From IMG/VR virus record IMGVR_UViG_3300025127_000250, positions 1-25,221 of that record: a stretch of DNA of 25,221 nucleotides; one strand, written 5' to 3'. Each line of letters begins with the position of its first letter. The first letter of the stretch is position 1. A model generated the notes under the pieces. The model ran no database searches. It saw nothing but the letters and a program-made list of their open reading frames with translations, and had not been told where the DNA came from. The stretch comes from a virus. Positions 1-8,837 of the stretch are shown here, in pieces. The position numbers and the translations under genes were made by a program.

Positions 1-20
1 TGATAAACTTTAACTCCCAT
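1..20 (-). CDS. Possible start of the next late gene (partial)
   Basis: An ATG at 20-18 on the minus strand opens a frame beginning M-G-V-K-V-Y that runs off the window. It lies 31 bases downstream of the stop of the giant fibre gene, as expected for the next gene of the same operon. Only a weak AAGA-type ribosome site precedes it. Too little is present to name a product, and the start itself is uncertain. Confidence 0.25.
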
Positions 21-51
21 GATTCTTAATAGTTAATAATGTGATTTTTAA

Positions 52-3000
52 TTACCATGTGTTTAAAACGACCCTTTTCCACTGACTGTTTCCAGTGCAA
101 ACATAGATATAACCACCATGAGCTACCATTTCTCCAACCATACCAGAACTAGTGGAGCTAAGAGGAGGTGTGTCTGCAACTTGAGTAAGGGAACTGTATG
201 ATTGAGTTGGTTTTGTAACATTTATATCTGTGCTATTTTGAGCTAATATTAGAGTAGCTGATATCTTAGGAGATGCAGGACCAACAGTTGCATTACCAGA
301 TGTATCTCTATTTTTAGTATAATTTATCTGAACACAAAGGTCACGATAATACATAGATTCATTCACAGTGGAAAACATAGTGGAATTATACTTAATTCCA
401 GCACCAAAATTAAGAGTTCCATAATTCGTAATACCTGCCATGGTTCTTATTCGATCTGCTGTGCCAGTTCCGAATGCTGTCGTGAAATGATAAACTTTAG
501 AAATTGATGCATTTTCATCATTAACAGTCACATATAAAGTTCCAGCAAATGAACCATGTGCCTGTCCTATTCTGAATAAAGCTTGAGTTTGATTTACTGG
601 ACTTCCATCAGCCGTAGCAGAATCATCAATTTGAATTACTCTTCTATATATACCACCACCAGTTATTTGTTGTGCATCACTAGCTCTCAAATGTGAAAAT
701 ACTACATCACCATCAGAGTTGACACGGAATCTCTCTTCTCCTTCTGTTGTTATTTTAACATGCCCGTCAGAACCAGTATCAACTGTTTCTACAGATGTGT
801 TACCCTCTTCTATTTTATCTGAAGCACTAACACCTGTTTTAACTGCAGTTGCTAGATCCTCAATTTTTACCTGAGTATAAACTTCAGTATTACCAAGATT
901 TAAATTAGTATTATTTGCAGTATTTCGACTTACTGCAACACCAAGTGCTCCATCACCAAAAGTTCCTGTTTGACCAGATGAGTAAATCCACTGTTCGATT
1001 CTAAAATATGTGGTTACAGATATGTCAACTACAAATTCTCCCTCTGATTCATCCTCAGAATCAGAAGCATTACCTCCACCTGACACTGAAGGATCCACAC
1101 CAGAATACTGACTCGTTCCATAATAATAAGATGTGGTGCCACTAAAATCATCGTTTGTGTTATATGCCAATCTACTCTGAAATCTATCTACCTGATGAGC
1201 TGGCACTCTCCAACTTATCTTGTATTTTCCTGCTGCTAGTGAAAAAGTATTACTATATTGATTTCCTGCTTCGACACCATCACCAAGAGAAACAAAATTA
1301 CTTGGATCATATTTTGTGTTTAAAACTCTTGGGAACCATACATCTAAAACAGTATTAACACCATTCCAATATGCTCTTTTGCCTGTATAATCTCCAGTTC
1401 CTACTTTACCTCCATACATACCTGCGGATTTCTCATCTCGAATCACTGCGACACGACTTGTTCCGTCTCCAGATGTACTTGTATCAAACCATATATCACC
1501 ATCACAGGGATTGGTAGGTGTTGTGCTTTGAACAAATCTGGCACCAAAAGCATTACTATTTGAAGGTATATTGATCTGTTTTGTTCCTGTCGATGGTTCA
1601 GTTACTGTAATTGGTAAGGCACAAGGTGCACTTCGATTCGTATAGTCAACTGTTACGTCAGTTATACCACCTAAACCACTTACAGTATCAAATACTAAAG
1701 CACCTGCACTAACTTTTACAATCTTTCCATCATCACCAGGATTTGCAATTGAGGAAGGTGTATCATCTAAATCTGTAAACTTTTGAGCTCCTACAGAGGA
1801 GGGATCAACAAATTCTAATGCTGTTCCATTATTTGTTGATCCGTCTTTATTAACTCTTACTAACTTATTTGCGTGATTAGTGTAGTTTGCTGGTGTATCA
1901 TCTAAATCGGTAAAATTAAGAGTTCCAACACTTCCTCCTTCAACCTGTCCCCAAGTCCATCCACCGTTACCATCTGCTTTAATAACATAATTTTCTGTAC
2001 CAGTTCCATCATTCGAATCTATAATTTCTCCTGGTTTAATTTTCGGAACCGTTAATTTATTATTGGATGCATCATATAAGAAGTTAGAGTCAACCTTAGG
2101 TTCTTGATAACATCCCGCATCTGATAATTCAAAGAAACCAATATAGTTTATTGCACAACTTCCTGTTCCAGTTTTTACCGTATCTGCCTGACAAACAGTT
2201 GCTGTACTAAAATTAATTCCACAAGTAGTAACACATGTTATTAAACCCTTTCCATTTACGGTGATTCTTGGAACTGTGGTGCAATCACCATAAGTGCCAA
2301 CGCTACAATTAACAGTTGCTAATGTTCCACATGCCTCTACATCCTGACTACCATCAAAAGAAACACCCCAAGTCATATCACCACACATCGAAATGCATCT
2401 TGCAGTTTTTAATTTACAAGCTTGCTCGGATGTTGAAATAACAGTTGCCCACTTGATATGAGTTCCAGTTGAACATAAAAATTGACCAGATGTTCCAAGA
2501 CATGAATCACAATCTTTTAGTCCAGCACCAAGTTGAACGTTACTACTACAATCACCTCTCAACCAGTAAGCAGATTCACTACTTGCAATCACTAATTGAT
2601 TTTGACCTGTGAGACATTCAAGTTGAGCTTTATTACCAATTGCTATATTATAATCTCCTGATGTTTGACTACAACCTGCTAATCTACCTAGGAATATATT
2701 GTACATTCCAGTGCCAAGATCACAAGCTACTTTACATCCAATCGCAATGTTATGTGATCCTGTTGCATTAGAGAAAAGTGCATTTCGACCAATTGCAACA
2801 TTACTTCCTGTACCGTTATTATTACAATATCCTGCACACTGACCTAAGAAAATATTATTAGCACTAATGGTGTTGCTAAGACCTGATTTTGATCCAAGAA
2901 ATATATTATTGTCTGCATTAGGATTAACATTTGAATTACTTCGTGTATTACAACCTGCCTTAAGTCCAATCGCAATATTACAACAAGTATTAGCATCAAA

Positions 3001-6000
3001 AGAATCACCAGCATTAGTTCCAGCATATAAGTTCTCTTGAGCGTCTGGTTGCCATGCAGTTGCACCACCAACACAAGTTAAGTTCGAACCATCTCCATAA
3101 AATTTGTTTGCATAAACATTATTCCACTGATGTGTAGAAGATTCACCCAAATCATAGCAGTTATGGCATACTGGACTCACATTTGAATCAAAATATGATT
3201 TTCTACCAGGATTATCAATTCCATCTTGAACCATGAATGTTGATATTCCAAGTGAATTACTACCATCCTTTACATGTAATGCAAGAAAACTTGATCCTGT
3301 ATTATAAATTCCGAATTTACCATCAGATCCACCTACACTAAAAATATCACCATCATGTGTTCCTGATGTTCCTTTTAAATGGAAATTTCCACATATTGCT
3401 AAATCTTTTGTGCTCGCACTAAATGTGATTCCAAGTCCTGTGTATAATGGTTGATAAGTTCTACTATCAGATGGACTGTTAACATCCACAAATGATGGGT
3501 AGTAAACCTTTGTTGGATCTATGGATGGATCAGTTGCACCAACAGCGATTCTATTTGCGTCTTGAGTTAGTGCTTGAGTAGATAAATTGACCCATGCTCC
3601 ATCTTTGTAAATTCTTACTGAGGGTGTTGATGTATCATACCAAATATCACCCTCACATACAGTGTAACCACCTGTTGTTGGATCAACACCTTGAACATAT
3701 TTTCTACCATACGCATTGCTAGTTGTTCCAATACCAATTGTTGTTGCTCCACCTACTGTTTCACTAACAGTGATTGGATTTAAGGGAGTGTCATCTACAT
3801 TACAATAATTTTGCTGTTTGACATCTACAGTTGTCAAACTACCAGCACCAGCATCTTCCCATGAAGGGGCAGCGCTTGTACCATTAGAGGTTAATACCTG
3901 ATTTGGTGCTCCGTAGTTTTCACCACCTAATCCTATTTGACCTAAAGATCCGATGCGAAGTCTTTCACTTCTATTAGCACTATTACTAGGACTAGTTTCA
4001 AAAGTAATATCAGTCGGTATTTGATTTCCAGATACAGTTCCATTTACTACTACTTTTATCTGTGCTGTATTATTTTCTAAATCTGTTCCATCAGCAGGAC
4101 AAAATGCAATTTTTCCTAAAGTATCACCATTTGCCACAGTGTTGACTGATCCAGTAGATGTACCTCTTGTCTTTCCAAACAAAATTATTGAAGATTGAGT
4201 GGTATCCTGATTATTAACTAATGCAAATGAAGAAGTATTTACGGAATCTCCTTCTATGTGTAACTTTCCTCTTTGATTACTAAAACCTACATTTCTTGCT
4301 GTGTCTGTACCAATACCAACTGTTCCATTAAGTGGGTCATAAGTAATTAACTCAGTTGAGTATATCAATTCACTCTCTCTAGCATTATATGGATTATTGC
4401 TATCAACAAATGTAAAATGATGTATAGGAACGAGAGATTGAACTGTGATAGTTCCATACATGTTATTGTGACTAGAACACTGATAATAATATACACCTGC
4501 TGTATTTGGAGTCCATGATACTGTGTTATTACCAGTAGAACCTTGACCACTGGCAGCTGGTGTGCTTACTTGATTATTGACTCCAGTTCCTTGTACAGTC
4601 TTGATATAAAACGGATGAATGGCATTGACATTAGATAAATTAAAATTAATCGTATCTCCAACTTTTAATGTAACAGGTTGATTATTACCATTTACTGTTC
4701 CGTTTCTATCAGATCCACTTAACGTATAGTATGAAGAAACAGGTGCAGTGACTGTAATATTATAAGTTGCATTTGTGACTCCTGTATTAATACTTCCAAC
4801 ACCAACTTTATTTGCATTTTCAATTGTCAAGTCACCAGCATTAACCCAATTTATCTCACTACCAGTTGACTCTAATAATTGACCATTAGTACCTAACTCA
4901 CCATCTTTATCTTGCAATCCACCACTGATTTTTACACCATCATCAGTAGTTTGAAATCTTAATGTATTATTATATCTCAATTCAACACGGTCACCACTGT
5001 AGAACCTTGCCATGTCTTCATCTTCAGTTGCATTTCTTATTGCAACTTGATTGGATAATATAACAAGATCTCCTGTTCCAGTATCTTGGATGTAACTATG
5101 TTGATCTGCCGTAGCTGGATCAAAAGGAGATGTACCATGAAATATCCTTAAATCTTCACCATCACCTAAATGTATTCCTGCTTGATCTCTAAAATATGCT
5201 GTTGAACCAAATCCTACAGTTGCACTTGTTCCTATGAGAATATCCTCAACAAATGTAGATACACCTGAGACTTTTAATTGATTGAGTGTACTAATTCCTG
5301 TAACACGTAAATTAGTGAGGGTGCTGATTCCTGGTGATACGTTTAATTGAATTAGATCTCCAATACCACTTATTACATTAGTCGCAGTTTTTACAGTTAG
5401 ACCAACTGGTGATACCCAAGATGGTGCTTCAGTTTCATTATACTGAAGTAATTGTCCCGTGCTTGTTCCATTATCAATAAATGATGTTTGAGAAATGTCT
5501 GACTGATATGGTATTTTGTATGCTTCTCCACCACTTAAACTTTGTGCTGCACCAGTTAATGTTCCGTAAAATTCATTTGCAGTAACAATACCGACAGCTA
5601 ACTTAGCAGTATTTAAGGAGGTAACTGGATTATCAGGACCTGTAGTTCCAATACCAACTTTACCGTCAGATGTGATACGAACTTTTTCTGTGCCACTGGT
5701 AGTAAAAGTTAATGCACCATCAGTTCCCATAATATGATTTACGTTATCTGAGGCATCACGAAGAACCATCTCAAAATCACCATTAGGTCTCTGGAAGAAT
5801 CCTGCCCCATCTGATACATCAGTGTCTATTCTAAATCTCCAAGCACCTTCATTTGGTGGTAAATAACTTGGTGCAGTAGCATAAATTTGTAAAGGTGCAC
5901 TGGGAAGTGTGGCTCCAATCCCGACACTTCCTACTCCCGTGACATTAAAACCTTGTGTTCCCATACCCACCTGAAATATATTAACAGGTTGTGTAGTTCC

Positions 6001-7488
6001 AATTCCAACTCTACCTTGATCACCGTCATGAGAATTAATCGCAGTAAATAGTGTTCCACCTATTCCAACATCTAATCTTTTTGTAAATGTATTCGCAACA
6101 CCTGTGGCATGAATATCACCTTCAAAAGTGGATACACCAGTGACTTTTAATTGTTCAGTGACTACAACTGTTGGACTAAAATCTGCACCATTAAAAACAT
6201 CCGCATAGACAGTTCCCCATCGATTTAATTGTGATCCTAGATTCTTTGATCCATCAGTATTGTCAGGTATTAAATCACTCTCAACTTTATCGTCTACAAA
6301 TAAATCAGTCGTGGAAGTTACACCAGAAACAGTAACACCAGTTCCAGTAACCTCTAATTTTGTACTTCCTGCTTGCTGTAAAACAAGACTCCCAGTTCCA
6401 TTATCATTAATAATACTATCGCTTCCATCATGTACAATTTGCAAAGCATCATTTGCACCTAAGTACAAGGATTTGTTATTAGGAAATCTTGTGGTTTGAA
6501 GAGTGGTTACACCTACAACAGATAAATGATCGTCAATTATAATTTGACCACCAGCAGAATCTATAGTTAGATTTCCAACAGCAGTATCAATTTCATTATC
6601 ATTTGCAATACCAATCCTAACATTATCAATATTAGCACCACCATTACCAACATATAATTGTCCTGCAAATGTTGTGACTCCAACAAACCTAGAATTACCC
6701 AAAACATCTAATAATCTATCTGGTTGTGTTGATCCAATACCGACACGATTATTATTGTTTTCATAATCAAATACAAAATTAGATGCTCCATCTATTTTTC
6801 CATTATCAGCATGGAATTGAACTGATTTTTTCTCTCCACCAGCATCTGGAACACCAGTTATTGATTGATCTGCCCACTCTAATCCCCCACCTGCAGATTT
6901 TATTAAAACTTGATTTGTAGTTCCAGTATCATTATCTTTATCATATACGTCTCCAGTAATTTTAAGATTACCTGATAAATCTAGATCTTGTTCTGGTTGT
7001 GTACTCCCAATACCAACTCTATTAGAATCATTATCATATGTTAATCGACTTGCAGTACCAAAATCACCATTATCATTGAAGAGAACTTGATGATCTAATC
7101 CAGGTGGTGCAACTAAAATTGTTACTCCTACTCCTGGATTACCATCAGTATCTAAAGTTCCTATGGCAGTAACTATACTTCCTTCAAAATTAATATCAGT
7201 TATACTACTTGCTGCAGATGGATTTGGAACAATATTTCCCTCTTCTCTAATTGTAATTGAACCAGGAGTAACTCCTCCCCCTCCACCAAGAGGAACCCAA
7301 AATCTTTTACCAGGTTGACTTGCAACGGAGACTATTTGATACTTCTGTTCTGGTGGAACATTCTCAAGATTTGTCAGTGGATCTCCCAGATTTGGTTCTG
7401 CTTGATTTAATCCAAGATACTGATATCTGTCAGTTGTTAATGATCCTTGCGGAGTTCTTTTTACTCTACCACTAAAATACTTTGGCAT
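52..7488 (-). CDS. Giant fibre-like virion protein with cupredoxin and Cys-rich beta-roll modules
   Basis: A 2478-residue mosaic protein, probably a baseplate-attached fibre. The N-terminus (MPKYFSGRVKRTPQGSLTTD, then YLGLNQAEPNLGDP) resembles other marine T4-like structural proteins. At least six VGIG(S/T)TQP-type modules occur in about the first 1130 residues. A cupredoxin-like domain spans about 915-1022. A paired module with a GDIWxDTST core occurs near 1219-1306 and 1941-2019. A cysteine-rich region of NIAIGxxAG / NNIFLG repeats spans about 1439-1794 and looks like a YadA-type left-handed beta-roll. Two FTDLDDTP motifs follow. The C-terminus ends in IYVCTGNSQWKRVVLNTW; no S74 intramolecular chaperone was recognised. 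Its ATG is one base after the stop of the 448-aa gene. Role as a fibre is inference from repeats, size and context; receptor binding is not shown. Confidence 0.75.
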   Translation of the reverse strand: MPKYFSGRVKRTPQGSLTTDRYQYLGLNQAEPNLGDPLTNLENVPPEQKYQIVSVASQPGKRFWVPLGGGGGVTPGSITIREEGNIVPNPSAASSITDINFEGSIVTAIGTLDTDGNPGVGVTILVAPPGLDHQVLFNDNGDFGTASRLTYDNDSNRVGIGSTQPEQDLDLSGNLKITGDVYDKDNDTGTTNQVLIKSAGGGLEWADQSITGVPDAGGEKKSVQFHADNGKIDGASNFVFDYENNNNRVGIGSTQPDRLLDVLGNSRFVGVTTFAGQLYVGNGGANIDNVRIGIANDNEIDTAVGNLTIDSAGGQIIIDDHLSVVGVTTLQTTRFPNNKSLYLGANDALQIVHDGSDSIINDNGTGSLVLQQAGSTKLEVTGTGVTVSGVTSTTDLFVDDKVESDLIPDNTDGSKNLGSQLNRWGTVYADVFNGADFSPTVVVTEQLKVTGVSTFEGDIHATGVANTFTKRLDVGIGGTLFTAINSHDGDQGRVGIGTTQPVNIFQVGMGTQGFNVTGVGSVGIGATLPSAPLQIYATAPSYLPPNEGAWRFRIDTDVSDGAGFFQRPNGDFEMVLRDASDNVNHIMGTDGALTFTTSGTEKVRITSDGKVGIGTTGPDNPVTSLNTAKLAVGIVTANEFYGTLTGAAQSLSGGEAYKIPYQSDISQTSFIDNGTSTGQLLQYNETEAPSWVSPVGLTVKTATNVISGIGDLIQLNVSPGISTLTNLRVTGISTLNQLKVSGVSTFVEDILIGTSATVGFGSTAYFRDQAGIHLGDGEDLRIFHGTSPFDPATADQHSYIQDTGTGDLVILSNQVAIRNATEDEDMARFYSGDRVELRYNNTLRFQTTDDGVKISGGLQDKDGELGTNGQLLESTGSEINWVNAGDLTIENANKVGVGSINTGVTNATYNITVTAPVSSYYTLSGSDRNGTVNGNNQPVTLKVGDTINFNLSNVNAIHPFYIKTVQGTGVNNQVSTPAASGQGSTGNNTVSWTPNTAGVYYYQCSSHNNMYGTITVQSLVPIHHFTFVDSNNPYNARESELIYSTELITYDPLNGTVGIGTDTARNVGFSNQRGKLHIEGDSVNTSSFALVNNQDTTQSSIILFGKTRGTSTGSVNTVANGDTLGKIAFCPADGTDLENNTAQIKVVVNGTVSGNQIPTDITFETSPSNSANRSERLRIGSLGQIGLGGENYGAPNQVLTSNGTSAAPSWEDAGAGSLTTVDVKQQNYCNVDDTPLNPITVSETVGGATTIGIGTTSNAYGRKYVQGVDPTTGGYTVCEGDIWYDTSTPSVRIYKDGAWVNLSTQALTQDANRIAVGATDPSIDPTKVYYPSFVDVNSPSDSRTYQPLYTGLGITFSASTKDLAICGNFHLKGTSGTHDGDIFSVGGSDGKFGIYNTGSSFLALHVKDGSNSLGISTFMVQDGIDNPGRKSYFDSNVSPVCHNCYDLGESSTHQWNNVYANKFYGDGSNLTCVGGATAWQPDAQENLYAGTNAGDSFDANTCCNIAIGLKAGCNTRSNSNVNPNADNNIFLGSKSGLSNTISANNIFLGQCAGYCNNNGTGSNVAIGRNALFSNATGSHNIAIGCKVACDLGTGMYNIFLGRLAGCSQTSGDYNIAIGNKAQLECLTGQNQLVIASSESAYWLRGDCSSNVQLGAGLKDCDSCLGTSGQFLCSTGTHIKWATVISTSEQACKLKTARCISMCGDMTWGVSFDGSQDVEACGTLATVNCSVGTYGDCTTVPRITVNGKGLITCVTTCGINFSTATVCQADTVKTGTGSCAINYIGFFELSDAGCYQEPKVDSNFLYDASNNKLTVPKIKPGEIIDSNDGTGTENYVIKADGNGGWTWGQVEGGSVGTLNFTDLDDTPANYTNHANKLVRVNKDGSTNNGTALEFVDPSSVGAQKFTDLDDTPSSIANPGDDGKIVKVSAGALVFDTVSGLGGITDVTVDYTNRSAPCALPITVTEPSTGTKQINIPSNSNAFGARFVQSTTPTNPCDGDIWFDTSTSGDGTSRVAVIRDEKSAGMYGGKVGTGDYTGKRAYWNGVNTVLDVWFPRVLNTKYDPSNFVSLGDGVEAGNQYSNTFSLAAGKYKISWRVPAHQVDRFQSRLAYNTNDDFSGTTSYYYGTSQYSGVDPSVSGGGNASDSEDESEGEFVVDISVTTYFRIEQWIYSSGQTGTFGDGALGVAVSRNTANNTNLNLGNTEVYTQVKIEDLATAVKTGVSASDKIEEGNTSVETVDTGSDGHVKITTEGEERFRVNSDGDVVFSHLRASDAQQITGGGIYRRVIQIDDSATADGSPVNQTQALFRIGQAHGSFAGTLYVTVNDENASISKVYHFTTAFGTGTADRIRTMAGITNYGTLNFGAGIKYNSTMFSTVNESMYYRDLCVQINYTKNRDTSGNATVGPASPKISATLILAQNSTDINVTKPTQSYSSLTQVADTPPLSSTSSGMVGEMVAHGGYIYVCTGNSQWKRVVLNTW
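4423..4746 (-). other. Cupredoxin (type-1 copper) domain within the giant fibre
   Basis: Residues about 915-1022 of the 2478-aa protein form a plastocyanin/amicyanin-like unit. It has a beta-rich start, VTLKVGDTINFNLSN, then HPFYIKT with His958, then WTPNTAGVYYYQCSSHNNMY with Cys1004, His1007 and Met1010. The C-x2-H-x2-M spacing is that of amicyanin, and the 46-residue gap from His958 to Cys1004 is plausible for cupredoxins. All four canonical ligands are present, so copper binding is possible. Related domains may occur in other marine phage fibres and may be purely structural. Domain borders are approximate. Confidence 0.75.
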
Positions 7489-7489
7489 A

Positions 7490-8836
7490 TCATGAAGCAG
7501 TTGAATTTTCTAGAATACTACAAATAAATTCCATTTGCAGAGGACCGACTAATCCACCAGAGGTAGATACACCTGCATATACTGAAAATGTTTTTGATGT
7601 TCCAACAGCATCAACAATATCTACACCTAATTCATCACTTGCACTTCCCCAATTAGATGGGTCAGTCGCACGAGGATATTTGTGTTCTGTTAGATAATTA
7701 TCTTGAGAACATTTCCAGGTTGTTTTTTCTGTTCCAAGACCAACCCTTGATCTTGCTCTTTTAATTCCATTTGGCACTGCTGATTGATAAGTATGATGAT
7801 TTGAATTATTTGCAGGACCTACATTTATTTCAAACGTGTCATCATCAACTCTTGTGATTGGAACAAATCTACTACTTATAGGATCAGTGGATCTTGGATA
7901 TGATTTAGTTCCTCCTGACTCATAATCACAAGAAAATGAAATTGAATTATCTTCAAAACAAACTAGATCACCTGTCTGCCATCCACCTGAAGGAGCAACA
8001 GTTGTATTTGTTGTCATAATTCCTGAAATTGGATCATATCCTGTTCCAGTTGTTGCAGTGTAAGTTTCAGGAGCAGCTAATCCATGTACCATTGGAGATG
8101 TAAAACTTACAATTCCTGAGATTGGATCATATTCTGCAGAATTAAATGTTACAGAGTATCCTACATTTGTATTATTATTAAAAGTTGCAACTGCAGCACC
8201 AGATTGTGCTCGAACAAATTGATGAAACGCTGGTCGATATACATGTGGTAGTGCGTCTACAAGTCCTGTATTTGTAACAAAAGTCTTAGATGTTCCAACA
8301 TCTCCGATTAAATTTGTAATTGTAAATGCTGCCTGTGGTTCTGGAAAAATAGATGTAGTCAGACCATAAGTTCCTGAACAAGTGAAGGCAATTCCTGCCA
8401 TCGTTATCTGTTCACCAATATCTAACCCATGTGGATCTAATGTTGTGACTGTTGTTATACCTGAAGAACCATCATATTTTACATCAAATACTGTTCCGAT
8501 TCCTGTTTGAATACCTGTTAAAACAATTGAATCTGACACTACTGATGTTCTTTCTAAAACTAATCTACCATCAACCAAGATAAGTGCATCATTTGGTGGT
8601 ACTTCTGCATCTTTTATAATTCGATTATTTCTTATATTACCTGCTGTTCTTGTTGCAACACTCGTTCTACGATGTGTGAATGTAACTGTAGGGTATGATT
8701 GCCCAATTCCAACATTCGATACTTGTGCATAGAGCAAAATTGCGGATGTTCCTGTCGGTGCAGTATAAATTGTCTGTTCTCCTGGTGCTACAGGAACAGC
8801 TATTGTCAAAAATTTATTTAACGGTGCGACTGCCAT
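7490..8836 (-). CDS. Virion structural protein, function unknown
   Basis: A 448-residue beta-rich protein of Ser, Thr, Gly and Val, with no signal peptide or membrane segment. It starts MAVAPLNKFLTIAVPVAPGE and contains two copies of a YDPISGI motif about 30 residues apart, each leading into a short beta segment. Paired KSYPRSTDP / HKYPRATDP motifs lie in the C-terminal half. I do not recognise a named family. Its position between two fibre genes, with one base on either side, argues for a virion or fibre-connecting protein. The ATG at 8836 is two bases from the stop of the upstream gene, consistent with translational coupling. Function beyond a structural role is not supported. Confidence 0.7.
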   Translation of the reverse strand: MAVAPLNKFLTIAVPVAPGEQTIYTAPTGTSAILLYAQVSNVGIGQSYPTVTFTHRRTSVATRTAGNIRNNRIIKDAEVPPNDALILVDGRLVLERTSVVSDSIVLTGIQTGIGTVFDVKYDGSSGITTVTTLDPHGLDIGEQITMAGIAFTCSGTYGLTTSIFPEPQAAFTITNLIGDVGTSKTFVTNTGLVDALPHVYRPAFHQFVRAQSGAAVATFNNNTNVGYSVTFNSAEYDPISGIVSFTSPMVHGLAAPETYTATTGTGYDPISGIMTTNTTVAPSGGWQTGDLVCFEDNSISFSCDYESGGTKSYPRSTDPISSRFVPITRVDDDTFEINVGPANNSNHHTYQSAVPNGIKRARSRVGLGTEKTTWKCSQDNYLTEHKYPRATDPSNWGSASDELGVDIVDAVGTSKTFSVYAGVSTSGGLVGPLQMEFICSILENSTAS

Positions 8837-8837
8837 A

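Noticed and set aside
52-700. S74 endosialidase-type intramolecular chaperone at the giant fibre's C-terminus
   Set aside because: No recognisable S74 catalytic pattern; the end is a short IYVCTGN...W type motif instead.
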